From Quatrionicoccus australiensis (GTDB lineage Bacteria; Pseudomonadota; Gammaproteobacteria; Burkholderiales; Rhodocyclaceae), in NCBI RefSeq assembly GCF_020510525.1, contig NZ_CP075188.1, positions 806,001 through 870,000 on the forward strand: a stretch of 64,000 nt of DNA, in the 5' to 3' direction. The position numbers and the translations under genes were made by a program. Position 1 is the first letter of the stretch. Every line of letters starts with the position of its first letter. Positions 17,434-25,718 of the stretch are shown here, piece after piece. Under the pieces are notes generated by a model, which saw nothing but the letters and a program-made list of their open reading frames with translations, had not been told where the DNA came from and did not search any database.

Positions 17434-19758
17434 ATGACTGATGTCGCCAGCCGCCTGCTGTTTCTGAAAAAATTGCAGGCCGTGACCAACCGGGTGCATG
17501 CGACGAGCAATATCGACCAGATCATGCTCGAGTTGTCGCAGGATATCTGTGATCTGTTCGATGCGGACCGCCTGACCATCTACGCGCTGGGCGATGATCG
17601 CCAGACCATCGTTTCCAAGGTCAAGACCGGGCTCAATTCCTTCAAGGACATTCGCCTGCCGCTGACCGAGCAAAGCATTGCCGGCTATGTTGCGCTGAAT
17701 CGTCGGTCGGTGAATATCCGCGATGTTTATGACACAGCCGAACTGCAGCGAATCAGTCCGCAAATCCGCTTCCTGCAGGAGGTCGACCGGCGCACCGGCT
17801 ATCGCTCGAAGCAGATGCTGGTGGTGCCCATTCTCGATGCAAGCGACGAGTTGCTGGGGGTTCTGCAACTGATCAACCAGCGTCAGGATCAGCCGTTTTC
17901 CGAATTTCAGGAAGAAGAGGCGGCCGATCTTGCCAAGACCCTGGCCATCGCCTTCACCCTGCGCCGGAAATCGGCCTTTGTCGTGCGTTCGCGCTATGAC
18001 CACCTGATTGCCGACGGCGTGATCTCGGCCGGCGAAATGGACGGTGCCTTGCACAGCGCCCGGCACAGCGGCATTGATCTCGAAGAGCTTCTGATGCGTG
18101 AATTCGAAGTCAAGCCAGCGACGATCGGGGCAGCGCTGGGCAAGTATTTTGATGTCGGCTACGAGCCATTTCGCGCGGATCGCATCAAGCCGGTCGATCT
18201 GCTGCGCAACATCAAGCGCGATTACGTCGATGCCAATGCCTGGCTGCCGCTCGAAGAGACGGCGGAAGGCGTGGTCGTGATGACGCCCGATCCGGAAAGC
18301 CTGCGCAGTTCGCGCATGGTGAACAACGTTTTTCCCAAGGCACGCATCGTTTACCGGGTGACTACCCGCAGCGAGTTCGGTGCAACGGTCGACCAGTTTT
18401 TTGGTGCCATTTCCGAAATGGGCACGGTCGATGACCTGCTTTCCGGCATGGGTGAGCCGGATGAAGTGGCCGAAGCCGGTGACGAGGCATCGGCTGCCGC
18501 CGACAACGAACTGGTGCGCCTGGTCAACCGGATCATCGTCGAGGCCTACCAGCAGGGCGCTTCCGATATTCACATCGAACCGCGACCGGGCAAGGAAAAG
18601 ACCATGGTCCGCTTCCGCAAGGACGGTTCGCTGGTCAATTACATCGAAGTGCCGGCTTCCTATCGCTCCGCCCTGGTGACGCGCCTGAAGATCATGTGCG
18701 ACCTCGATATCTCGGAGAAGCGCAAGCCGCAGGACGGCAAGATCAAGTTCAAGAAATACGGACCGCTCGACATCGAGTTGCGCGTCGCAACCATCCCGAC
18801 CGCGGGTGGTGTCGAGGATGTGGTGATGCGCATCCTGGCGGCCGGCGAGCCGATCAAGCTGGACCAGCTTGGCTTGTCGCCGCGCAATCACGAGAACCTG
18901 ATCAAGTGCATCGAGAAGCCCTACGGCCTGTTTTTCGTCTGCGGTCCGACCGGTTCCGGCAAGACAACGACGCTGCATTCGGTGCTTGGCTACCTGAACC
19001 GTCCGGAAACCAAGATCTGGACGGCCGAAGATCCGGTTGAAATCACCCAGAAGGGCCTGCGCCAGGTGCAGGTGAACAAGAAGGCAGGTCTCGATTTTGC
19101 GACCGTGATGAAGGCCTTCCTGCGCGCCGATCCGGACATCATCATGGTCGGTGAAATGCGCGATCCGGAAACCACCGGCATCGGCATCGAGGCCTCGCTG
19201 ACCGGCCACCTCGTTTTTGCGACGCTGCACACCAACTCGGCGCCGGAATCGATCATTCGTCTGCTCGACATGGGTATGGACCCGTTCAACTTTTCCGATG
19301 CGCTGCTCGGCATTCTTGCCCAGCGTCTCGGCAAGCGCCTGTGCAAGGACTGCAAGGAAGCCTATCAGCCAGCACCTGAGGAGATTGAGGCCTTGTTGCA
19401 CGAGTATTGCGCCGAGCTGACGCAAACCGAAGCCTGGAAAAAAGATCCGCAGGGATCGCTGGCGGCGATCCGGCAGGAGTGGCAGAGTCGCTACGCCAAG
19501 GATGGACAGTTCACGCTTTATCGCGCCTGTGGTTGCCCGGCATGCAGCGATACCGGCTATCGGGGGCGCGTCGGTCTGCACGAATTGCTGGTCGGTACCG
19601 ATGCTGCCAAGAAGCTGATCCAGGAAAAGGCGCGGGTGGCCGATATTCTCGCCTGCGCCTTGAACGAAGGCATGCGTACCCTGAAAATGGATGGCATCGA
19701 CAAGATCATGCAGGGCATCACCGATATCAAGCAGGTCAGAGCGGTGTGCATCAAATAG
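17434..19758 (+). CDS. GAF-domain GspE/PilB-type secretion (type II / type IV pilus) ATPase
   Basis: A 774-residue ATPase. The first 170 residues are a GAF domain containing RRTGYRSKQMLVVPI and ELLGVLQLIN, in the style of cyclic-nucleotide-binding GAFs. A helical T2SSE_N-like region (about 190-330) follows. The motor core has GASDIHIEPRPG, Walker A GPTGSGKTTT (about 504-513), the Asp box, DPDIIMVGEMRDPET (about 566) and a His box in TGHLVFATLHTNSA. A tetracysteine zinc motif is made by CKDC (near 637) and CGCPAC (near 699), as in GspE/PilB rather than PilT. No inner-membrane platform (PilC/GspF) gene is nearby, so its machine is encoded elsewhere. ATG 17434 has GGAGAAG upstream. Confidence 0.93.
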   Translation: MTDVASRLLFLKKLQAVTNRVHATSNIDQIMLELSQDICDLFDADRLTIYALGDDRQTIVSKVKTGLNSFKDIRLPLTEQSIAGYVALNRRSVNIRDVYDTAELQRISPQIRFLQEVDRRTGYRSKQMLVVPILDASDELLGVLQLINQRQDQPFSEFQEEEAADLAKTLAIAFTLRRKSAFVVRSRYDHLIADGVISAGEMDGALHSARHSGIDLEELLMREFEVKPATIGAALGKYFDVGYEPFRADRIKPVDLLRNIKRDYVDANAWLPLEETAEGVVVMTPDPESLRSSRMVNNVFPKARIVYRVTTRSEFGATVDQFFGAISEMGTVDDLLSGMGEPDEVAEAGDEASAAADNELVRLVNRIIVEAYQQGASDIHIEPRPGKEKTMVRFRKDGSLVNYIEVPASYRSALVTRLKIMCDLDISEKRKPQDGKIKFKKYGPLDIELRVATIPTAGGVEDVVMRILAAGEPIKLDQLGLSPRNHENLIKCIEKPYGLFFVCGPTGSGKTTTLHSVLGYLNRPETKIWTAEDPVEITQKGLRQVQVNKKAGLDFATVMKAFLRADPDIIMVGEMRDPETTGIGIEASLTGHLVFATLHTNSAPESIIRLLDMGMDPFNFSDALLGILAQRLGKRLCKDCKEAYQPAPEEIEALLHEYCAELTQTEAWKKDPQGSLAAIRQEWQSRYAKDGQFTLYRACGCPACSDTGYRGRVGLHELLVGTDAAKKLIQEKARVADILACALNEGMRTLKMDGIDKIMQGITDIKQVRAVCIK

Positions 19759-19767
19759 GAGCCGAGC

Positions 19768-21354
19768 ATGGAAACCCTCGATGATCTTTTTCACCGTCTT
19801 GAACAGCTCAATGACATCGGTGCTTCGCTTTCCAATGAGCGCAACCTGAACCGGCTGCTCGAAAAAATCCTGCTTGCTGCCAAGACCATTACCCGGGCTG
19901 ATGGCGGCACGCTCTATCTGGTTTCCGAGGACAGGCAGCGCCTGCATTTCGAGATCGTGCGCACCGACTCGCTGGCGATTGCCTTCGGTGGCAGCGACGC
20001 GCCGCCGACTTCGGGCAAGTTTCCCGATCTGGCGCTGTATCGGGAAGACGGCTCGGCGAACGACAGCATGGTGGCGGTCCACGCCGCAATTAATGGCAAA
20101 ACGGTCAATATTGCCGATGCCTACAGCGAAGCCGGCTTCGATTTCTCCGGTACGCGCAAGTTCGACGAGCGGACCGGCTATCGCTCACAGTCCTTCCTGA
20201 CCGTGCCGATGCAGAACCACGAAGGCGAAATCATCGGTGTCCTGCAACTGATCAATGCGCTCAGTCCGCAAACCGGTGGCGTCGTCGAATTTTCCCAGGC
20301 GGATCAACGCCTTGCCGAGTCGCTCGCCTCGCAGGCGGCGATCGCATTGACCAACCGGCAGCTTGTGCAGCAACTGGAAGGCTTGTTCGAATCCTTCATC
20401 AAGCTGATCAATCTGGCGATTGACGAAAAGTCGCCCTATACCGGCGGTCATTGCCAGCGCGTGCCGGAACTGACCATGCTGCTCGCCGAGGCGGTCAATG
20501 CGACCAGCGAAGGTCCGCTCGCCGACTTCCACCTGACCGACAAGGATAGCTACGAACTGCGCATCGCCGCCCTGCTGCATGATTGCGGCAAGATCACGAC
20601 GCCGGTGCATGTCGTCGACAAGGCCACCAAGCTGCAAACCATCTTCGACCGCATTCATCTGGTCGATACGCGTTTTGAAGTCCTCAAGCGCGATGCCGAA
20701 ATCGCCGCGCTGAATGAAATCATCGCTGGCGCCGATGCGGAACAGGTCCGGGAAAAACTCGCGGCAAACCATGCGACGCTGAATGCCGAGCGCGAATTCC
20801 TGCGTTTTGCCAACATGGGCAGCGAGCGCATGCGCGATGAGGATATTGCACGCGTTCGTGCCATCGCGCAGAACTATCACTGGCGCAATGAGCAGGGCGA
20901 AGAGGTGCCCTTTCTGAGCGACAACGAACTGGAAAATCTCAGCATCCGGGCTGGGACATTGACCGCCGGCGAGCGCGAAATCATCAATCACCACATCGTC
21001 GCCACCATCCGCATGCTGGAACAACTGCCCTGGCCGAAGCACCTGAAAAATGTACCGGAATACGCCGGCGGCCACCACGAGCGCATGGATGGCAAAGGCT
21101 ACCCGAAAGGCCTCACGCGCGAAGAAATGAGCTGGCAGGCCCGCATGATGGGCATTTCCGATATTTTTGAAGCGTTGACCGCGAAGGACCGGCCGTACAA
21201 GGAAGGCATGAAGCTATCGCAAGCCCTGGCGATCCTGGAAAGTTTCAGAAACAACGGCCATATCGATCCGGACTTGCATGCGGTTTTCTGCAAGGAAGAT
21301 GTTTATCGGAAATATGCAGCGGGTTTCATGGCGGAGAAGCAGATTGATTGCTGA
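19768..21354 (+). CDS. GAF-HD-GYP domain protein (probable cyclic-di-GMP phosphodiesterase)
   Basis: A 528-residue soluble protein. Residues 1-190 form a GAF domain with ERTGYRSQSFLTVPM and EIIGVLQLINA, closely echoing the GAF of the ATPase gene just upstream. The HD-GYP domain follows: GGHCQRVPEL near 227, LLHDCGKI with His271-Asp272, INHHIVATIRML near 407, and GGHHERMDGKGYPKG near 437-447. The catalytic HD and the GYP signature are intact, so c-di-GMP hydrolysis is likely. About 135 residues separate the HD and HH motifs, roughly 100 more than in RpfG-type domains, so this is an insertion-bearing subtype. It begins nine bases after the ATPase stop, in one operon. Confidence 0.92.
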   Translation: METLDDLFHRLEQLNDIGASLSNERNLNRLLEKILLAAKTITRADGGTLYLVSEDRQRLHFEIVRTDSLAIAFGGSDAPPTSGKFPDLALYREDGSANDSMVAVHAAINGKTVNIADAYSEAGFDFSGTRKFDERTGYRSQSFLTVPMQNHEGEIIGVLQLINALSPQTGGVVEFSQADQRLAESLASQAAIALTNRQLVQQLEGLFESFIKLINLAIDEKSPYTGGHCQRVPELTMLLAEAVNATSEGPLADFHLTDKDSYELRIAALLHDCGKITTPVHVVDKATKLQTIFDRIHLVDTRFEVLKRDAEIAALNEIIAGADAEQVREKLAANHATLNAEREFLRFANMGSERMRDEDIARVRAIAQNYHWRNEQGEEVPFLSDNELENLSIRAGTLTAGEREIINHHIVATIRMLEQLPWPKHLKNVPEYAGGHHERMDGKGYPKGLTREEMSWQARMMGISDIFEALTAKDRPYKEGMKLSQALAILESFRNNGHIDPDLHAVFCKEDVYRKYAAGFMAEKQIDC

Positions 21355-21506
21355 TACAGGGGTGCCGAGAAACGAAGTTAAGGTGACGGTTTTTGTCACA
21401 TGCTTTCTGTCTGGTGCCGTGATCGGTGCCAGGCTGTACCGGGTAAACCCATGATAATCAGATAGGTATTTACTGGTTAGATTGGTTTTGTTGTTCGTTT
21501 TTTTGT

Positions 21507-21522
21507 TGGCCTGGTTCGTGCT
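21507..21522 (+). promoter_or_regulatory. Candidate sigma-54 promoter of the pilin gene
   Basis: GG at 21508-21509 and GC at 21520-21521 are ten bases apart, in the context TTGGCCTGGTTCGTGCTT. This fits the -24/-12 sigma-54 pattern (TGGC...TGCT) with changes in the less conserved part. Transcription would start about 50 bases upstream of the pilin ATG. PilA promoters are sigma-54/PilR-driven in several proteobacteria. The rest of the 21355-21572 gap shows nothing else I can name. Confidence 0.45.
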
Positions 21523-21572
21523 TTTACTGTGGCAGCGGTTTTCCGCTCTTTTCGCGAAAAAAGGAGATTCAA

Positions 21573-21986
21573 ATGAAACAGATTCAAAAGGGTTTTACCC
21601 TGATCGAACTGATGATCGTTGTTGCGATCATCGGTATTCTGGCTGCTGTTGCGTTGCCGGCTTATCAGGATTACACCAAGAAGGCCAAGGTTTCCGAAAT
21701 TGTTCTGGCTGCAAGTAGCGGTCGGACCTGTGTGTCGGAAATTGCCCAGTCCAGTTCTTCCATTTCGTTTTCGTCCTGCGGTACTACCAAGACGAGCAAA
21801 TATGTGACTGGCGTTGGCGTTGCAGATACGACAGGGATCATTACAACGGGCGGTACGGTTGATGGTGTCACCATCAGTGTCACATTGACCCCGACGCCGA
21901 CTTTGTCGGCAAGTCAGCGTGATATCGGTACTTGGTCTTGCGTTGGAACTCCGACCAGCTTGATGCCGGGCTCCTGCCGCGGCTAA
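21573..21986 (+). CDS. Type IV major-type pilin
   Basis: A 137-residue type IVa pilin. The leader MKQIQKG ends at the prepilin peptidase site, and the mature protein would start [20 protein letters not shown], with the Glu5 needed for assembly. The rest is a short Ser/Thr-rich globular domain with four Cys (GRTCVS, SSCGTT, WSCVGT, GSCRG), which allows a C-terminal disulfide loop. The strong AAGGAG ribosome site seven bases upstream suggests high expression. It stands alone between a likely sigma-54 promoter and a strong terminator. It may be pilA/pilE, but paralogs are common, so no symbol is given. Confidence 0.95.
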   Translation: MKQIQKGFTLIELMIVVAIIGILAAVALPAYQDYTKKAKVSEIVLAASSGRTCVSEIAQSSSSISFSSCGTTKTSKYVTGVGVADTTGIITTGGTVDGVTISVTLTPTPTLSASQRDIGTWSCVGTPTSLMPGSCRG

Positions 21987-22006
21987 TATTGTTTGAGCCT
22001 ATTCTG

Positions 22007-22040
22007 GCCACCCCGATTTAGGGGTGGCTTTCGTTTTTTT
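22007..22040 (+). terminator. Strong intrinsic terminator after pilin gene
   Basis: Perfect GCCACCCC / GGGGTGGC hairpin with a six-base loop and a T-rich tail ending in seven T's. Confidence 0.92.
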
Positions 22041-22051
22041 GGGTGCTCTAA

Positions 22052-23662
22052 ATGTGGCTACGATGGTTGAGGTCTGTGTTCGTTGGGCCTGTCGCTCCTA
22101 CAAGGGCCGTGGGCAAGGCCTCCTGCGGTTTGCCAGTGGAGATTCTGTCTTTTTTCGGGCCGGGCAAAGCGGAAGCTTTCAAGGAGTCAATCAAGAAAGA
22201 TTTTGAAACCACGAAGGACTGCCAGCCGTATGTCGATAGGTTGATTTGTGAAGCTCGCCGTGTTGGTTGGAGCGAGGGCGAAATTGAAAAAATTCAGATC
22301 TACGGGGATTACTTTTCCGATAAGACGGCGGCGGCTTACCAGAGAATCGTTGCCAAGGGATTTCACGAAACCGATTTTGATCTGTTTATCATTGCCTGCA
22401 TGGCCTTGTATCTGAATGATGATTTTGAACCAGCCTATGCCTTGCTCAAGACTCGCTCCATTGATGATCCTGAGTTCCTGAAACACCCCGATTTCTTGGG
22501 GTTTGCTGGCTACATCGCGCTTTCTGCCGGTGCAGGGGTCGAAAATTCATTGCGCTATTTCGATCGAGCGTTGGAAGAGGGAACAATATCGAACTCGTTT
22601 CTCGCGAATGCCTATCCAGTATATTTTGAGGCAGGTCGGCATCAGGTTGTTGCCGACCTGTGTCGTTGCATTCATGAAAGTTATTCGCATGACCCTCAAG
22701 TGCTTTTTGCTCTGGCTTGTGTTGAGCTGGCAAGGGGGTTTTATCCCGAGGGCTTCCGGTTGGCTGAGGAACGCTACAATCATCCTGATGCAACCCAGTT
22801 CATTAACGGAGATTTGTTTGATAAGCCCCGCTGGCAAGGCGAACATTTAGCTGGAAAAAGCTTGCTGGTACATGCCGAGCAGGGGCTTGGTGACTTGGTG
22901 ATGTGTGCCCGATATTTGCCTTTGCTGACTGATATGGGGGTGAAAGTCGTACTTGAGTGTAACGAAGTGGCAATTCCCCTATTGGCGCCAAACTTTCCCG
23001 AAGTAGAACTGTTGCCTGTCCATCGAAAAACGGCAGCAGGTATTGGCTTTGACTATTGGGTCGGAGCTATGAGCCTTCCCCATCTGCTGAATTCGACGGC
23101 CGATTCTATTCCCGGGAAAAAATCCTACCTTCAGTGCCCTGTCGAGCATATGCAACACTGGCATGAGCGCCTTCTATCTCATGGCCTTGATAACAAGGCT
23201 CGTATTGGTGTTGCTTGGTCTGGAAATCCAAGGCATCGAGCAGACCGAAGGCGATCGATAAGTTTCGATATATTGCGTCAATATATCGATTCACAGAGAA
23301 GCGCAGTTTTTTTCTCGCTGCAGACTGATGTGCCGGAAAGTTGCCCTGATAATTTGACGAATTTTTCTGATGAACTGATAACCTTGGCCGATACGGCTGC
23401 ATTGATCATGGAAATGGACCTTGTCATTACGGTGGATACCTCAGTAGTGCATATTGCTGGTGCACTCGGGAAGCCGGTCTGGTTGCTCTTGCCTTACCGC
23501 TACGATTGGCGCTGGGGGCTTGAAGGAGAGAACAATGCTTGGTATGACTCCGTGCATGTATTGAGGCAACCAGTTTTTGAAAACTGGACGGCTCTCCTTG
23601 ATGACGTGTTTAATTGCCGCCTGCCGCAGTATCTTGGTACGATTTCGAGGAATAACGCATGA
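22052..23662 (+). CDS. TPR-like protein with a GT-B (heptosyltransferase/GT41-like) C-terminal domain
   Basis: A 536-residue protein. The first half is helical and TPR-like (for example AYALLKTRSIDDPEFLKHPD and ALACVELARGFYPEGF). The second half has GT-B features: LLVHAEQGLGDLVMCARYLP, RIGVAWSGNPRHRADRRRSI and the donor-site-like DLVITVDTSVVHIAGALGKP with VWLLLP. This arrangement occurs in bacterial proteins related to family 9 and 41 transferases. It may glycosylate a protein or surface glycan; the pilin just upstream is a possible but unproven target. The N-terminal 30 residues look unlike the rest, so the true start may be later. Base composition is clearly AT-richer than the upstream block. 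Confidence 0.75.
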   Translation: MWLRWLRSVFVGPVAPTRAVGKASCGLPVEILSFFGPGKAEAFKESIKKDFETTKDCQPYVDRLICEARRVGWSEGEIEKIQIYGDYFSDKTAAAYQRIVAKGFHETDFDLFIIACMALYLNDDFEPAYALLKTRSIDDPEFLKHPDFLGFAGYIALSAGAGVENSLRYFDRALEEGTISNSFLANAYPVYFEAGRHQVVADLCRCIHESYSHDPQVLFALACVELARGFYPEGFRLAEERYNHPDATQFINGDLFDKPRWQGEHLAGKSLLVHAEQGLGDLVMCARYLPLLTDMGVKVVLECNEVAIPLLAPNFPEVELLPVHRKTAAGIGFDYWVGAMSLPHLLNSTADSIPGKKSYLQCPVEHMQHWHERLLSHGLDNKARIGVAWSGNPRHRADRRRSISFDILRQYIDSQRSAVFFSLQTDVPESCPDNLTNFSDELITLADTAALIMEMDLVITVDTSVVHIAGALGKPVWLLLPYRYDWRWGLEGENNAWYDSVHVLRQPVFENWTALLDDVFNCRLPQYLGTISRNNA

Positions 23663-23976
23663 GTCTATTGGATTGGCTACTGCCGCAAAGTGATGCCTTG
23701 TTGGCCAACGAACTGGCGGAGAAAATTGCTCGCCATTTTCCGCCAACGAGTGAGGCCAAGCTGGCCAAGCTGGGTGGGCGGCGGAGACTGGAGTCGGTAT
23801 TGCAAACAGTAATGGATGACCTTGATACCCAACGGTTACCGACGAAAATTGGGTGGTTCCGTAAAGCACGCCTCGGGAATGTTTTTCGTTGGCGTCTGGT
23901 TGATCTTGGCTACTCCAGTGGCTTTGTTGAAGCGTTGACAGAGGGATTGATCACCCACCTGGCTACCCATAAGTAA
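23659..23976 (+). CDS. Small protein of unknown function
   Basis: A 105-residue soluble, basic protein (SLLDWLLPQSDALLANELAE at the start, ending TEGLITHLATHK). It overlaps the upstream glycosyltransferase-like gene by four bases (ATGA), which argues for translation coupled to that gene and for a related role. I recognise no domain. The repeated Leu/Arg helices suggest a small helical protein. Confidence 0.7.
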   Translation: MSLLDWLLPQSDALLANELAEKIARHFPPTSEAKLAKLGGRRRLESVLQTVMDDLDTQRLPTKIGWFRKARLGNVFRWRLVDLGYSSGFVEALTEGLITHLATHK

Positions 23977-23996
23977 CCTATGTAGTGAGTGTGGCA

Positions 23997-24764
23997 ATGT
24001 CTAGAGTATCGGTAGTAATTCCTCTCTATAACGATCATTTGCGAATTGAAAGAGCCATGTGCAGTGCCTTGGATCAGATGCATCTGAAAGAGGTGATTGT
24101 GGTAGACGATTGCTCCAGCGATGCTTCTGTTGCGGTTGCCCAGCGGTTTTCTGCCAAGCATTCTGAAATCAAGATTTATTCCCTGACGGAGAACTCTGGT
24201 CCTGCAGCTGCCAGGAATTTCGGGGCATCAATGGCAAGTGGCGAATTCCTCTGCTTTCTCGATTCCGATGATGAGTTACTTGATGGCTATTTTTCTGAAG
24301 TCGTTCCATTACTTGATGCAAACCCGAAATTCCATGCTTTTAAGGTTGGGATGGAGTTTTTCGATTCGGTAAGGGGCTACGTCTTGCCAGCCCATGACCC
24401 AAGATATAGTGCTGCTGTATTCAGTTCGGCATGTAATGTACTTATTCGTCGTGACTCGTTTAATAAAATGGGTGGGTTCCCGGTCGATATGGCATTTCGG
24501 GCAGCGAATGGGGGGGAGGATCATGCCTTCTGTGAAGCTTTGGCGAAGCATCTTCCCCCTTTGGGGAAAATCGAGAAGCCTTACTATCGATGCTGGAGTT
24601 ATGAGGGGAGCCACCTTCACCGGTTTCTGTCCAACACGAGATTGGCGGAAAATACCGAGGGTTTCCAATTTGTTTCACTCACTTTGGATCAACGGCCTGA
24701 CGGTGATCTGTCGAGGGCTTTGCGCAACTATTCGAACAAGGTTCGGAAAAATCTCGAAGCGTAA
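23997..24764 (+). CDS. Family 2 glycosyltransferase (GT-A)
   Basis: A 255-residue GT2 enzyme. It begins SRVSVVIPLYNDHLRIERAM and has VIVVDDCSSDAS, NSGPAAARNFGASMASGEF and the DxD-like FLDSDDELLDGYF. It should transfer a sugar from a nucleotide donor in the cytoplasm. It is a paralog of the gene at 24859. ATG 23997 is used; a GTG at 23985 is in frame. AT-richer than the chromosomal background. Confidence 0.85.
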   Translation: MSRVSVVIPLYNDHLRIERAMCSALDQMHLKEVIVVDDCSSDASVAVAQRFSAKHSEIKIYSLTENSGPAAARNFGASMASGEFLCFLDSDDELLDGYFSEVVPLLDANPKFHAFKVGMEFFDSVRGYVLPAHDPRYSAAVFSSACNVLIRRDSFNKMGGFPVDMAFRAANGGEDHAFCEALAKHLPPLGKIEKPYYRCWSYEGSHLHRFLSNTRLAENTEGFQFVSLTLDQRPDGDLSRALRNYSNKVRKNLEA

Positions 24765-24785
24765 TATTGTCGCGTTGCCATCCAA

Positions 24786-24834
24786 TTGAATGTGCATTCA
24801 AGCTAATTGAGCTGGAGTAAATTACTTGAATGCA
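24786..24834. repeat. Three mutually complementary copies of TTGAATG between paralogous GT genes
   Basis: TTGAATG at 24786-24792, its reverse complement CATTCAA at 24795-24801, and TTGAATG again at 24826-24832 (the last two extend to ten-base arms, TGCATTCAAG and CTTGAATGCA). The middle copy can pair with either flank, so two exclusive hairpins are possible in the RNA. Confidence 0.6.
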
Positions 24835-24858
24835 GAGCTTTCTCCACGAGGGAGTTAA

Positions 24859-25644
24859 ATGTCTCGGGTTTCAATAGTTATTCCCTGTCTACGGCAAGAC
24901 GATCTTGTGGAGATTGCCGTTCGTTCCTGCTTGAGACAATCGCATTTGCACGAAATTATTATTGTTGTAAGCGATGTTTCCCAAGGGTTTTTAACTGAAC
25001 TTTCCGGCCTGGTATCAGAGTTCCCTCTCCTTCGCTTGACCAGCATGGATGCTCACGTAGGAATGGGGAGTGCGAGAAATTTCGGAGCTGAGCAGGCGAC
25101 TGGCGATTATATTTGCTTTCTGAACTCACATGACGAGTTGCTAAGTGACTTTCTTGCTACAACCGTTCCTTTGCTGGATCTCCATCCGGAGTTTTCGTCG
25201 ATCAAGGTCGGTATACAAGTGCTTGATATATACGGAGAACCAGTCATTTTGCCGGGAGATCCTCGTTATACCGCGCTGTTATCAACCTTCTCCGGTAACT
25301 TGATTTTGCGGCGGACGGCCTTTGTACGGATGGGGGGCTTTTCCGAAGACCCCCGGTTTTCTGGAGAGTTAGCCGGGGAGGAGGCCGCTTTTTCCAGTGC
25401 CGTTGAGCAATATCTGGCCCCTGTGGGATTTTTGCCGGAAGCTTTCTATCGTCACAATGATCGTCCAGGTTCCCGTCTTCAAAATTTCTTGAAGAGTACA
25501 AAAGTAGTCGGTAACAATGTTTTTGAGTTTCGTTCCATTGTGCCCGAGCAGGCAGCCGATGGCATATTGGGGCAAGCAATTGATAATTATTTGAAATTGG
25601 TTAAAGTGCGGCTGCTGGTTAGCGAAGGGGAGGGGCAAGGATAA
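24859..25644 (+). CDS. Family 2 glycosyltransferase (GT-A), paralog of the preceding gene
   Basis: A 261-residue GT2-like enzyme: SRVSIVIPCLRQDDLVEIAV at the start, VGMGSARNFGAEQATGDYI, and FLNSHDELLSDFL where the neighbour has FLDSDDELLDGYF. The DxD Asp residues are partly replaced (Asn-Ser-His-Asp), so donor or metal use may differ, or activity may be weak. RBS GAGGGAG precedes ATG 24859. It converges on the minus-strand sugar operon; the 74 bases between them hold only a short TAAG/CTTA palindrome. Confidence 0.8.
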   Translation: MSRVSIVIPCLRQDDLVEIAVRSCLRQSHLHEIIIVVSDVSQGFLTELSGLVSEFPLLRLTSMDAHVGMGSARNFGAEQATGDYICFLNSHDELLSDFLATTVPLLDLHPEFSSIKVGIQVLDIYGEPVILPGDPRYTALLSTFSGNLILRRTAFVRMGGFSEDPRFSGELAGEEAAFSSAVEQYLAPVGFLPEAFYRHNDRPGSRLQNFLKSTKVVGNNVFEFRSIVPEQAADGILGQAIDNYLKLVKVRLLVSEGEGQG

Positions 25645-25718
25645 GTGCGCGCTTAACGTATCCCAGCGACGATGTCACTCTCACTGGATTTGATGTACCA
25701 GATGATGCTAATTTTAGG

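Noticed and set aside
16516..20082. 1188-residue open frame on the minus strand
   Set aside because: It is antisense to the cyclase phosphodiesterase and GAF-GspE/HD-GYP genes, which have full catalytic motifs. The frame has low-complexity composition typical of the opposite strand of GC-rich genes.
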